This document shows positions 1 to 11,234 of a stretch of DNA of 64,000 bases, in pieces. The stretch is from Symsagittifera roscoffensis (lineage: Eukaryota; Xenacoelomorpha; Acoela; Convolutidae): assembly GCF_963678635.1 (NCBI RefSeq), contig NC_087064.1, forward strand, positions 52,534,684 to 52,598,683. Direction: 5' to 3'. The position numbers and the translations under genes were made by a program. Under the pieces are notes generated by a model. That model was not told the DNA's origin, made no database searches, and saw only the letters and a list, made by a program, of their open reading frames with translations. The stretch's first letter is position 1; each line of letters opens with the position of its first letter.

Positions 1-489
1 TTAGACACTTGCTAAGTGGGTGGGGGAGAACAAAATTGATTGCTCTTTTTGATCCAAGGATAGGCCTTGTTGATCTGATTTTTTAAAATTAAGTTAATTT
101 TTAAGTTTAAAATGGTTTAAATTTATTTAATAAAATGATTTAGTTTTTCAATGATATTAGTGAGTTTATGATTGCTGCTATGTTTAGGTGATGGAGCTGG
201 AACAACAAGATGATTTATGATTACTAACTTTTTATTGTCATGCTACTAATTTTTATTTTTATTTTCAATAAATATTTTTCAAATATGTTTTATATAATAC
301 TGCAGAAATTAGGGAAACGATCTGAGATATTTTTATGAATCGTTATTTTACATTAATAATTTTGTTTAGCACCTGAAATGATCATAAAGATTTACTTCAA
401 ATTTTTATGTTGGCAAATGAAAATCTAAATTCATTGCTAATAAGATTCTAAATAAAAAGTTTGTGTTGGCTTTTGCCGTACAACCATAA
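1..489. other. AT-rich intergenic sequence
   Basis: No open frame, repeat or splice pattern that I can support. Plain AT-rich DNA. Confidence 0.5.
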
Positions 490-905
490 AACTAAATGGT
501 AAGTTTCTACGTAGTCGTATATCGTCTCTTGTCCGAGTTCTTCTTCCAATACCGGGTAGTTCTCTTATTGTTCGGAATATCGGCTCTGATCTATTGAGTC
601 GTAGAGACATTTCAATTAAATTATTATCGTATAACATTTTGAAAATGTTTTGTCTAATTTCTAATCTATTTTTGGTTAGTTCTAAACTATTAAGGTCTTA
701 TTCGAGACTTATGGTCGCACCAGATGAGTTAGATCTGATGTGGTTAACTCATAGAGTAATTTCGGATAGGGTATATCGTCTGCTCGTCACGACGCTATCT
801 TATTTTCGGCCGGATAGATTCGTGCAACTTCTTAGTCTAATACCGATCCTAATCTTACTCTTATACTTTCTAGTCTCAGGGTGTTTAACTAGTCTCTGCT
901 AGGCT
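490..905. other. GC-richer block with a 102-codon open frame, unrecognised
   Basis: This block is clearly richer in G+C than its flanks. It has an open plus-strand frame at 594-902 and a shorter open minus frame at 437-637. The plus translation is leucine/serine rich and hydrophobic without a domain I recognise. The DNA repeats short words such as TAGTCT, TAATCT and TCGTA, so I think a diverged low-complexity repeat is more likely than a gene. Confidence 0.25.
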
Positions 906-1127
906 CAATAGATCTAGGGTATACTGGTTTATTGCGGCTGCTGAAGTTCTCTTGGAGAGGCAACTAATTTCTAAGTTAAATTCTAATCTCTCTGGTGCTG
1001 AAATTACAAGTAATTTCAGCACTTACAAATAAGTGGGTTGTTAGTTAGATGGATTATGATTGGTTAATATTAAATATTTTACAGTGGTAAAATGTCCGTT
1101 TTATCCAATTATAAAATGTAGTTTAGA

Positions 1128-1409
1128 TCAGGTTCCAACATTTCCAACTTTCTTTGATCTTTTTTGCTGACCGTTTCTAAAACAAATCGTTTTTAAAATG
1201 TACCGCTCAAAGTAGTATTCGGTGAAACCAGAACAGAATTTGAATTTGTTACGTCCACAAACAAAAATTAAAAGATATGTATAGTAAAATTGCGATGTTC
1301 CTGAATCCGCAACTGTAAGCGCAGCCCGCAAATTGTACGCGGGTTGAGCAATTTGCAGGCAGAAACAGCAAGCTGCAACTGGAATCCGCATTTTGTTTGC
1401 TGACTCCAT
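1128..1409. repeat. Diverged repeat sharing GGATTCCGCA words with 8140-8345
   Basis: The end of this stretch (TGGAATCCGCATTTTGTTTG) resembles 8310-8340 (GGATTCCGCAATTTTGTTTA), and both blocks repeat ATTCCGCA-like words. The minus frame here is open for 93 codons but looks non-coding. A very old dispersed repeat is the best reading. Confidence 0.3.
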
Positions 1410-1467
1410 TAACTAAAAAGTAGCGTCTTTAAATTAACCCGCACTCAGTAAAAAGAAAAAAGAAAAA

Positions 1468-1655
1468 ATTATAATTGATTTTCATTGTCATTCTTCATAA
1501 ATTTCAAAAAAACTGAATATAATCGATTAAAAATGGATTGTAATGTTACTACTTTTCAAAACAATAAAATCATTTTATGCGATTATAATCGATTAATTTA
1601 TTGTTGCTTTTTTTCACAATTTTTAAAATATAATCCCTTATAATGGATTATAAAC
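1468..1655. repeat. Cluster of TTATAATCGATTA-like palindromes, left part
   Basis: At least four near-palindromic words of the form ATAATNGATTA lie near 1468, 1517, 1583 and 1639. The same words reappear at 2228-2315 on the other side of a hAT MITE relic, so the cluster was probably one repeat block that the MITE split. ATCGAT is also a core bound by some homeodomain and DREF-type factors, but nothing here shows regulatory use. Confidence 0.45.
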
Positions 1656-1779
1656 CAAAATTATTCAACAGACGTCATCGCTTCATTTCGTTTCAGTTTT
1701 TTTGTGTGCTTTTCCGTTGGCTACCGAACTAAAAGAAACTGTAATTTTGTTTTTATAGCCATCAGCTGATATAAGAAGA

Positions 1780-2112
1780 GGGCGTCGCGGGGGGGGGGGG
1801 ACACCCCCCATCGCTCAGGGATTCGATTCCCTGCCGACCCAAAAGATTTCCCCATTTTCCCCCACTATTTTGAGGTCCCTCCATTTTGGCTATCTGACCC
1901 AAAAAATTTTTTAACGGTGCCTAATATTTATTAATTTTGAGGTTGGTGCGCGCCAAAAAAAAACCCTTTTTTTGGCCGGTTTTTTTTCAAAATTATGCTT
2001 GCGGTGCATAAAGTTTGACCAAAATAGGGTCTTTTTAATGCCTTGGAGAGCTTGGAATCAATCTAGTCAACCTTTATAGGGCTTAGGATACCCAATCCTA
2101 GATCCGCCCCTG
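1780..2112. mobile_element. hAT-type MITE relic (copy 1)
   Basis: The block aligns along its length with the element at 30290-30724: a G-run (1789-1800), a CAGGGATTCGATTCCCTG hairpin, the word GCGCGCC followed by an A-run, and the terminal CCTAGATCCGCCCCTG at 2097-2112. The right terminal repeat is intact. The left end is lost, so no target duplication can be seen. It has no coding capacity and would depend on a hAT transposase elsewhere. Confidence 0.7.
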
Positions 2113-2227
2113 GCTTACTGATTCTTATTTCTCACTGGTATTTACTGTGTTTTCATGCAGAATGGCTAAATTATATTTCATCACAATTTATTTTTCCTTT
2201 AAAATGATATTATGATAGAAAAAATGA

Positions 2228-2315
2228 TAATAATCAATTATAATAGATTATAAAAGTTTTTAAGAGATTAATTATAAAAGATTTTCGGTAAATTATAATT
2301 GATTAAATTTATTAA
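2228..2315. repeat. Cluster of AATNGATTA-like palindromes, right part
   Basis: Several ATAATCAATTATAATAG- and AATTATAATTGATTA-type words continue the cluster seen at 1468-1655. Confidence 0.4.
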
Positions 2316-2841
2316 AATGTCACCAAAAATGTCACCTTTTCTTCAGCAGGCAATCTTACTACGCCAGATTGGCAGAAAATTTTGAGGTGACATCCGCATT
2401 TTCGATAGAAGTCATTCTAGCAGGTGCTCGTTTTTCAAATAGTTGACACGGAACTTTTCTTTCAGCTCGGTGGTGAAGTTTTGGCGACTGTCAAAAAATA
2501 TGGTTGTAGTTTTTAGAGCGAGGAGGGATACCGTACCTTTTCAGTAATTGCAATTTCATCAATTAGATAAGACCTCAGGTGTTTTTTGACAGTTGAAATC
2601 AATAAATCAACGATTAAAACTGATTTAGTCACGTTCACATGCAATTCTTCTTTTAAATTTAATGTTGCTTTTGTACTGGTCATCTGATTACTTATTCAGT
2701 CCAGACAAGCAATTACGACCAGATAAACAATCTTCACAGTTTTTGATCAATTTATCAGCCTGTAAGGTCGGCTTTTTTGAGCAGCACTTGCAATAATTTT
2801 TCCAGTAATTTCCAGTTTAAATAAATTTCAATCGTTTAATT

Positions 2842-2925
2842 TAGCGTAGCGGAATAGGCAGCAGCTGGTGAATTTCATAAACTTGTGGTAGTCAAGGGTT
2901 CAAATCACGGAGAACTTCCTCTCCT
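2842..2925 (+). repeat. tRNA-like pol III promoter relic
   Basis: TAGCGTAGCGG at 2842-2852 fits the A-box consensus TRGCNNAGYNG, and GGGTTCAAATCAC at 2897-2909 fits a B box. The spacing is that of a class II (Ser/Leu-like) tRNA or a tRNA-derived SINE. Acceptor and anticodon stems do not fold convincingly, so this is a relic and not a functional tRNA gene. Confidence 0.4.
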
Positions 2926-4540
2926 AAAGTTTTCTGCTATGGTGGTTATCTAACTGTACGGAACCATACAAAATTGTTCTAAATTTCTTGCTCTTTAGCC
3001 TATGCTTCGATTTTTCTACTCTCTCCATTTCCAACTTCTAAATGGTTTCCAAAAAAAAATATTGAGTGATTGAAACTTTCCAATGATAATAGATAAGTAA
3101 AAGTCAACTAAGATTTGTGAGAGTTTAGGAGAGTAACAAACAACATGCATTTCAGAAACGACTAATTTTGGTTTACTAAAATTGTAATCAAATTGGCCAT
3201 GTAAATCAAAAAGTTTTCATATTTCAATCAGTTTTTTTTTTTAAATAATAGTAATTTTAGTACAATAGTGATTTAGGAATCATTAGTGCTTTCCACTGAC
3301 AAACTTCATGTCTTTTTTCATAAGTTCCGCATTTGTTTATTCTAGCTAGCTTGTCCCTTACAAATCGCTGTAAGCGCTTACAGTTTTTGCGTTTTTTCGG
3401 GAATGTATTGCTGTAAGTGATAGTTTTGTTTTGTCAACAGCTTTCGTGTTTGGTTTTGCCTAATAGCAATTTCAGATTCCAATTCAGTGGTTAATACATT
3501 TCGGGCGGCCCGTGTTTACAACTGTTCCACCAATGTCATTGTTCTGTTTGACCGAATCCCGGTCAATGCCCATCAAAACAAACCAGCAAGGTCTCAAGTA
3601 TTTAGCACGAAATTTGGATTGAGCATTCTAGTTGGTTAGAAAAGCATCATCTATTTCATACATATATTTTTTCAGAAGAAAAACAATTTGAGGAACAATG
3701 GGTTATGTTTATTCATATTTACACAACCTTGAATTCTCCTACTTTAAGAGTTCTTGTTCGCAATTGAGCACCGAAATCTGATAGTGATTTTCTGCCCAGC
3801 TCTCGTACTGTGAAACGCCTCTTGATCTGTATACATTTTTTGTACACCAGTGAATTTATATAGTAGATGAGTAGGCAGGAAATTTGCTTTGGGATTTTGT
3901 TCTCGTCGACCAATTTACATAACCTCGTAGAAAGTTCGTGGTGGGTCTGGTGGAGTATCAGGAAAATTTTGCAAGTTGATTCGGGTTCTCAAATTTTTCA
4001 AGAAAAATTTGCCTCGTAGTCGAAAGTTTTTTTTTGTGGTTAATCAAATTAATTAAGGATGAACTATGAGAAATTTTCAGCCCAATTGTAACAGTTTGTT
4101 TTTTGACTTTCTTTAAACACTTTTTTTCCCGCATTTTATCCTGTTTTAATGAACTTTTCTCGAAAAAATGCAAACAACAGAAAAATTAGATAAAAATTGC
4201 TGATACAAAACAACTTCCATTCATTTTTTTGTTGATATAAATTTTTGTTCTCGGTTTTGGTTGAAAAACTTTTGCTGCTTGCACATAAACGGCAACTTTT
4301 GCTATCAATATTTTTGGTCCAAAAAATGAACAGTTTTTGAGTAGAATAATGTTTGTTCATTTGGTGGCTTAAATATAATTAATCAAAAAATTCCCTCAGT
4401 GACAAAAAACTGTATACAAAAAAAGCTATAGATTATCGAATGAAAGAGTAGCGATAGTCTGCAGATCAACGTATTTGGAACAAAAATCTTCAAAAAATTT
4501 AGTCGATAATCAATCTATAATTTTGATAAAATATTTTGTA
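2926..4540. other. Intergenic DNA, no supported gene
   Basis: AT-rich DNA with only short frames. The minus frames at 3719-3913, 3958-4173 and 4136-4360 are lysine/phenylalanine/asparagine rich, as expected of random AT-rich frames. Confidence 0.5.
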
Positions 4541-4625
4541 GATTGAGATAATTTTTAGATATACTGTCTACAGTTTGTAGATAATCTGTTGATAATCTGT
4601 ATAAAATGTGTAAAAAAACTGTGTA
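4541..4625. repeat. Degenerate tandem repeat, GTAGATAATCTGT words (part 1)
   Basis: Repeated GTAGAT..., TAGATAATCTGT and GATAATCTGTATAAA words about 13-16 bp apart. The same word family fills 5110-5292. Confidence 0.45.
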
Positions 4626-5109
4626 AAACTTGAATGAAAATTGATTATAATGCCCAAAAATTTTTCGTTCCGTAATAATGTCAAGTTTGACCATTCAAAA
4701 ATTAAATTAATAATTCATTTTGTAAAAATTTAACAAAAGTAAGCTTTCAGCAAAAATTGTCCTCAGTGTTATAGTGAGCTGAACTCACTTGAGCAAAAAT
4801 TTATACCGCAAAATAAAAGTTTCAAGAAATTTCTCTAAAATTTTGCAATCTAAGAGTTCCAGCTTTATGAAAATTAATTTTGAGCAAAACGTTTTCAAAT
4901 GCCATTTCAAAAATTTAATTTTTCTGAGCAAAATGGCGAAAAAAAACATCCACAAAATTTCAAAAATCTAACATAAAGAAATAAACTTCTGTTGGAATTT
5001 ATTTCCATAAAAATGATTTCAAGTTTTTTTTTCAAATGAAAGATCAGACAAAAATTCTGAAAAAACTAATATAATAATTTAATTTCATAATATCTGATTG
5101 CCGATTGTT

Positions 5110-5292
5110 TTGACAAAATCAAACTATATAATATGTATATAATGTGTAGGCTGTATTAAATTTGTATAAAATCTGTATATAATATTTTTGTAATCTGTTT
5201 ATACTCCGTGTACAATCGGTATATAATCAGTATGAATCCTGTCGATAATCTGTAGAAAGTCTTCATATAATCTGTAAGCGATCTGTTTATAG
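5110..5292. repeat. Degenerate tandem repeat, TGTATATAATCTG words (part 2)
   Basis: Roughly ten diverged copies of a 13-17 bp unit such as TGTATATAATNTG follow each other across this stretch. Confidence 0.55.
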
Positions 5293-5320
5293 TATGCTCT
5301 AAATCAGAAACAAACAAAAA

Positions 5321-5361
5321 ACGGTTTCGGAGTGTTTCGGTGGGTTTCGGAGGGTTTCGGT
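5321..5361. repeat. Short tandem repeat of GGTTTCGGAG
   Basis: Four adjacent copies of a 10-11 bp GGTTTCGGNG unit. Confidence 0.7.
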
Positions 5362-6131
5362 ATTGATTATATAAAATATCATTAGATATGCAGTATCAAA
5401 CTGTTTAAAACAACATTATAATCGATTATTAAAGCTTCATTTTTGAAGTTTGTCTATATCAAATTACAACAAAACTAAAATTCTTTTCTTCCTTTGATTT
5501 CGAAATCCTGTGTTCTGTTTGTAGTATTTTTTTGCTGTGAATAGGAAAGTATATTTGTCTCAAAATTTTCATCTGCGGATTCTCACGCTGATTTCGATTC
5601 ACTTATAGGCCGAGGATTGCTGATATAATGAAGTTTTTCTTGTGAATTTTCGGAAAGTTCCCTTTAAAAAGGTAGCTACTGTAGTTATTAATTACTAATT
5701 CTAGTGCTGAATTAATTACTAACGCTGAATCATTTTATAATCAAGTTTTAAAGGATACGGAGTTTATCTACCAGAACCAAAAAAAAATAGGGTACGAGAT
5801 ATTTTTTCAGACAAAACTTCAGTTTTTTTTTGTTAATAATTCTGGGTCAAAAAGTGGTAAGGAAAGGCGAGAAGGCGTTAGGCGAAATACCGTTCCAACC
5901 GATTCGAGTGCACTTGGTAGGTTTTTCAGAGATGTTTAAAATCCTGGAATTGTTTTAAGCTCAATATTTTTTTCAGTTATGTCTTGGACCGTGATAAATA
6001 GTACTAAGAACCCAAGCTTGGAAAACTTTTTTTTAAATCAAAAAGTCGATTTCCCATTATTTGAATTAATTGGCAGGCAAAAATTATCTGCTATCAAGAG
6101 GAAATAGGACCAAAAATTGCTTTGAGCTTAG
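5362..6131. other. Intergenic DNA, no supported gene
   Basis: AT-rich sequence up to the MITE at 6138. I see no coding or structural signal. Confidence 0.5.
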
Positions 6132-6137
6132 TCCAAA

Positions 6138-6353
6138 CGGCTCTTTTCCAGTTCCCCCCTTTCAAAATACCGAGTTATATGTTTGTTTTACGTGTTATCA
6201 CGGCTAAATGCGTGATGTTACGCTGTAAAGTATTAAGAACAAATTTGTTAACAATTGTCGATTTGTTCACTACGCCAAATTTCATTGCAATATGACAAGG
6301 TTAAATAAGCTTTTCAGAAATGATTTTGAAAGGGGGGAACTGGAAAAGAGCCG
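6138..6353. mobile_element. 216-bp MITE with perfect 31-bp terminal inverted repeats
   Basis: The left end begins CGGCTCTTTTCCAGTTCCCC and the right end is its exact reverse complement; the match runs 31 bp (6138-6168 and 6323-6353) with no mismatch. The same 6-bp word, TCCAAA, flanks both ends (6132-6137 and 6354-6359) and looks like a target-site duplication. There is no coding capacity. Perfect ends suggest recent movement. I cannot assign the superfamily. Confidence 0.75.
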
Positions 6354-6652
6354 TCCAAACAAACTAATACGAAAAAATCATTTAAAAGAAAAATGCTGGC
6401 GAAACAACTGTCGTTCATTTCCTTTTTTTGCTCACCAAAAAATACATTGGGTAGAAAAACGAAACTCCTAAATCACATTGGCCCGCCTAAACTTCAATTG
6501 CACATTTTAAAAAAATTAAATGAGAAAGAGAAGTTATATGAGGTGTTATTCTTATTTGCAAGCTTTTCCAATTACAAGTTTTTTGCCAAGGATCAATCTG
6601 CTGTGATTATTTGAGAAAATTGTTCAAGAAAGCAAGGATAATGATCGAGAAA

Positions 6653-7006
6653 TCCCTGAAAAACTTTTTTAAAGTCGCGCCGTCTCCATGTTGGTCTGGA
6701 AAGTCGCGCCGTCTCCATCTTGTTCTGGAAAGTCTGGAAATAGCTAGGTTTGGTCGCGCCGGTCACGCCATTTCCTGACCCGGAGGGTCGCGCCATATCC
6801 GCCTAGGTCGCGAAAGTCGCGCCTTAGTTTTTCGTTCGCGAAAGTCTGGAAATGGCAACTCTTGGTCGCGAGAGTTTGGACATACCAAATATGAGTCGCG
6901 ATGTTTTGGTCGCGCCACCTCTGCTTCGGTCGCGATAGTCGCGACGGATCATCATGGTCGCAAAAGTCTGGAAATGCCTAATTTTGGTCTGGAAAGTCTG
7001 GACATG
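6653..7006. repeat. CpG-rich degenerate minisatellite (GGTCGCGAAAGTCTGGAAATG)
   Basis: About ten diverged units of roughly 30-40 bp combine GGTCGCG(AA)AGT, TCTGGAAATGCC and CGCGCC. The block is much richer in G+C and CpG than its surroundings. It runs directly into the fold-back element at 6984-7442, whose arms contain the same TCTGGACATGCC and TCGCGA words, so the two belong to one family. The open minus frame at 6593-6796 is an artefact of the repeat. Confidence 0.65.
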
Positions 7007-7442
7007 CCAAAATTTGTCGCGAAATTATGGACATGAGTCTGGGACCTCGACTCGGGAAGACCGCTCAAAAACCGCTTAAAAACCGCTCAAATCTTGCTTG
7101 AAAAACCGTTCAAAAATCACCTTAAGAATTGAGCGGCTTTTGAGCGGTTTTTAAGCAAGATTTGAGCGGTTTGAGCGGTTTTTCCAAGAAAACCGCCCAA
7201 ACCGCCCAAACCGCCCAAACCGCTCAAACCGCTCAAATCTTGCTGGAAAACCGCTCAAACCGCTCATATCTTGCTTAAAAACCGCTCAAAAACCGCTCAT
7301 TTCCTGCGGTGATTTTTGAACGGTTTTTCAAGCAAGATTTGAGCGGTTTTAAGCGGTTTTTGAGCGGTCTTCCCGGGTCGAGGTCCCAGACTCATGTCCA
7401 TACTTTCGCGACAAAATTTTGGCATGTCCAGATTTTCCAGAC
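6984..7442. mobile_element. Fold-back element made of CCGCTCAAA repeats
   Basis: The left arm (about 6984-7120) and right arm (about 7309-7442) are inverted copies; GAGTCTGGGACCTCGACTCG on the left is mirrored by GGGTCGAGGTCCCAGACTC on the right. The interior is a dense array of ACCGCTCAAA and GAGCGGTTTT words in both orientations. It is non-coding. A relative with a GTCGAGATCCCGCTC edge lies at 16957-17640. Confidence 0.75.
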
Positions 7443-8459
7443 CAAAATGCCTTTTTGAGCGGGATCTCGACCCGGGTTCAAAAATATTATATTGAACGAT
7501 AAGGAAAATGTAGAAAAAGTTCCCTCCTCGGCTGAACTCACCAAGAAGCACCTTCTGTGTTTATGACTCCAGACAATGCACGTGGTTTTTTAAGAAAAAG
7601 TATCACACGTTATGCTATAGTCTCAATATTTGAGCTCTGGCTAGACAAAAGACTTAAACATAATTAAGAATAGCTGAACAACTCACGGTTAAGAAACCAG
7701 AGTATGATGTAATCTGCACGCCCAAAGTCGTCATAAATGAATAATAATCGCTTTCAAAGCCCTCATGATAGTAGTCATCCATTTCCTAAAAAACATCAAT
7801 TTTAGAATTACACTTTGAAAAGATAAGTGAAAACATTTCTAAGGTTGATATTTGAATTCTGATTTAGATTCAAGAAAATTTATGTCTAAAATTGTTTCGA
7901 AAACTGAAGGCTTAAGCCAGTGCTTTTAATGAAAGAAACCTTGAAACTTAGAATTATAAATAGCAAAAAAATAAAAACTGAAAATGCCTCAGCTCGTATC
8001 TTGTTCTATAATCATCCCTATGATATCTCGCCTTGATGCACCACTCTTTTTAATCTGTCCAGTCGTATCCTGGGTGATCATTCTTTATAAGGCCCAACTG
8101 TACACGGGATAGACGCAAAATTTTGTGTCTGCATGTTTAAACATGTTCCAAAATGTAAGTGGATTCCACTTACAAAATTTCCGTGGATTCGGCGTGCAAT
8201 TACTTGTAACGTAAATTTTGTCGACACATCTTTTTTGTTGCGGATTCCGGACTAAGCGAATACAGCTAGTTGTTCTGAAATCAACAAATGTAATCGGATT
8301 CCGCAAAATGTTAGTGGATTCCGCAATTTTGTTTATTAGTAGCCTCGAAAGTTTCCTCAATCGATAGAGTTTTTCAATTTGTCGCGATCGCTGGGAACAC
8401 GATCATCCAATAAAATCATTATTTAGTTCAAAAATTTTCAACCTTTGGGTTAGCAGGAG
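7443..8459. other. Intergenic DNA, with a diverged repeat at 8140-8345
   Basis: No supported gene. Repeated GGATTCCGCAA-like words at 8140-8345 relate this stretch to 1128-1409. Confidence 0.45.
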
Positions 8460-8530
8460 TCGAATCGAATCTCTGAGGGAGAAAGGCGTCAGCCCCCCCC
8501 CCCCCCCCCCCCCGCCTCAATCCGCCCCTG
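8460..8530. mobile_element. hAT MITE relic, inverted short copy, with a 21-C tract
   Basis: Read on the minus strand this begins CAGGGGCGGATTGAGGCGGG, continues through a G-run (21 consecutive C on the plus strand, 8493-8513) and reaches CTCAGAGATTCGATTCGA, matching the left end of the elements at 1780 and 30290. Only the first 70 bp or so survive. Confidence 0.6.
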
Positions 8531-8880
8531 CGTGTTAGGCTTTTCAAACTCCTAAGTCCTTCCTGCTTGGTTTATAATGGCTTACGCTATAATCCTGGCT
8601 CTCTTCTTTTAATCCACCGTTACGTCTACTTCTGGATTTATCCTGCTCCTTCTGCATTCAATTTTGTCAATTATTTTCTTCGCGATTTCTCTTGTTTCTT
8701 CTCGAGCGACCGGATTAATTTTTTCAGACTCCCATTCGAAGCCGTTAAAAATTAAACAATTTTTCGAACAGCAATTCTTTGGGCTTTTGTTCAGCAGTAT
8801 TTAAATCTGTGAGCGAGTCGTCGGAGGATGATTGCCGTGATTAACTTGTATTTGCCTCTCAAGCAGTGGCCTTAGTGGCC
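8531..8880. other. Intergenic DNA, no supported gene
   Basis: A 62-codon frame at 8567-8755 has no recognisable feature. Confidence 0.45.
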
Positions 8881-8925
8881 TCAAACCTTACTTCAAACGC
8901 GGGCTGCGTTTGAAGTAAGGTTTGA
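8881..8925. repeat. Perfect 20-bp-stem hairpin
   Basis: TCAAACCTTACTTCAAACGC (8881-8900), a 5-nt spacer GGGCT, then the exact reverse complement (8906-8925). No T-run follows, so it is not a simple terminator. It could be a transposon end, a snap-back repeat or a small-RNA precursor. Confidence 0.85.
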
Positions 8926-9690
8926 TCACAATTATTTCACAGTTTTGGTGAGATTTGTAGTTCCAATAAGCTTTCATTTTTGTTGGTTTCAGCATGAATG
9001 ATAAGTGATGCCCTAGCGACATCATGTGTTTTTAAAAAACATTGGTTTATGAATTTTTAGAGCAAGCATATCTTCTCTAAGATTTTTTCTAGTTTTTTCT
9101 TTTCTCTTAGGTTTTACCGCAGATGTTGAATTTGAACTGCTTAGCTTGTATCTGAAGTCAGATTTAAATTACTGTTAGCAAACTTCAGGTCCGACTCACT
9201 CAAAAGGTAAGCTTCCATGCTTTTAAGCCTTAACGGTTTGACCCATTCAACATTCAGCATTTGATACTTGTTTTTGATTAACGGTCTGTTTCGCGCTCAG
9301 GTTATTTTGTTATGTCATTTTTTTTCAATTCTGAAATTTATACATGCAATGAAAAAGCACTGGTACATTTGTCCAATCTTGTGATGTGTCCCTGTCCCGG
9401 CAGTTTTTTTGGCATTTTTTCTAGTTTCTCGCTTTTTCCTTGTTAAGAATGGAAATTATTCAAATTTTTTGTTGCATGTGACATAATTCATTTCTTATGA
9501 TTGAATTTGCTTCATAAGTTTTTTTCCTCAGTCAATCAAACATTTTTTTGAATTTTAGAAGAAATTTTTTCCTACCCACTTACTGTAGCGCAACAAATAA
9601 TAATATCTCGCGGGTTTTTGTTCCGACCATTTAAAAAAAGTGGAGGAACTGTGTTTTCGGGTGTGTTTTAGTACTTCCATTTTGGATACA
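8926..9690. other. Intergenic DNA, no supported gene
   Basis: AT-rich. No long frame or repeat seen. Confidence 0.5.
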
Positions 9691-9698
9691 CCTGCAGT

Positions 9699-9850
9699 AC
9701 ACTTGCAGGATACATGATCATACCTGAATTGAACCTGCTCACACCTGCAGGATACGTGATCATACCTGAAATGTTCAGTTCGGGTATGATCACGTATCCT
9801 GCAGGTGTGAGCAGGTTCAATTCAGTTATGATCATGTATCCTGCAGGTGT
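9699..9850. repeat. 72-bp-arm palindrome of CCTGCAGG/TGATCA units
   Basis: Left arm 9699-9770 and right arm 9779-9850 are inverted copies with about three mismatches around an 8-bp centre. Each arm contains a direct repeat of GGTATGATCATGTATCCTGC separated by GTGTGAGCAGGTTCAATTCA. Looser copies continue to about 9950. CCTGCAGG and TGATCA are themselves palindromes, so the block is self-complementary at several scales. Confidence 0.8.
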
Positions 9851-9950
9851 GATCATGTTAGATTCAGGTATAATGCAGGTGTGATCATGTTCAGTTCAGG
9901 TATGATGATGTGTCCTACAGGTGTGAGCATATCTTCAGTTACCACGCCTC

Positions 9951-11234
9951 ATGCAAGTCTGATGCAGGTATGTGCATGCCGAATATAGTCATCCTTCACG
10001 TCTGACACAGACATAAAATTTATAGGAGTTTACGATGATCAGATATGAGTATGGAAGAAAGTTTTGGTACGGGCTGTCTCCGGATATTTTTCGAAGCATG
10101 TTTTAACGGTCGCTTGTGCACTTTGTGTTTTTAGAAGTGAAAGCCCTATGTGGACTTCTAAACTTTCCATTGTTGTTCTCCGCCGTCTCCTTGTCTGTTT
10201 TCAACTAATCTCTCAATTCCCAGGCCGCCTGTCCAGCTGCATCTTTTCTCACTTCCAGAGTTTCTGGTCTCGGCATAGGTTTTCGATAATGTTTTTAGTT
10301 TCACTGAAAAGTATCACCGGTCCTACACCGTCAACGCCATAAGGATAAGATCGATTGAAAACTGTTACACTACTTGGATGGGCCTGAGCTGGTAGTCACC
10401 CAGAATACCGGTGTTCCTCAGCCTGTTCGATTATCTCAGTTAGATCCTGCTAGCTGGAACATGTAATGCCTGAACATAGATTCGTCAATTTTAGATAAAA
10501 CGACTATTTGAATCATTGATTTTTCGTCCCCCCTTTTTTATATCAGCGCGGATTTTAAGTAGTCCATTTCGTAGACAGTCCAAGCACACACTGAGGTTCA
10601 CTTCTATTAGTAGCATAGCACGGAAGTGACAATGAATATTATATGTCATTGTTAAAGAAGCAAGCACAAGAAAATATATATAATAGGAAAAGCTCAAGGT
10701 TCATGCATGCTTAATATCTTATACATTATTAAGCACAGTGCTACATTACAAATGTAAAGACAAAATTTTACCTTTGCTGGAACTTTTGCTACTTCGAAGA
10801 GTTTAAATTTTGGTAAACTTTGAAGACAATGATGATATACTGCCTGCTTGCTATCGTGAAACAGTTTTATATTTTTTTTCTATGTGAATTTTTCTCAAAT
10901 ATCAACAAAACCGTTTTCTTTGAAAAATAATTAGGCCCGCTTTTTCATCATTATAATTGAAAATTTCCGACAAATATTAGAGAAATAATCTCGCCCGGAA
11001 CCAAAAAGTTACAAGCGGATTTTTCGTCTGCATTTCGTATCTTTCAGCTTTTTCATTTTTCATTAACTAATTTGAAAATTTTGTTGAATGATAATATCAA
11101 AACAATTATATATACCTGATAGTATAAAATAACAATTCAAAACTCTACACAAAAAAACCCTAGCCGCTGCCTATGTAGTTTCTACTGAAAATTTTGTCGC
11201 AAAAAATGAAACTACTGGATTGAAACATAGCAAA
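9951..11234. other. Intergenic DNA with a GC-richer stretch at 10064-10460
   Basis: The stretch 10064-10460 is closer to 50% GC and open on the plus strand for 92 codons (10064-10342). Neither strand gives a domain I know, and no convincing splice pair bounds it. It could be an exon or an old transposon fragment. The rest is featureless. Confidence 0.3.

Noticed and set aside
6653-7442. CRISPR-like array of spaced repeats
   Set aside because: Units are degenerate, of variable length and without unique equal-length spacers; this is eukaryotic minisatellite and fold-back DNA.
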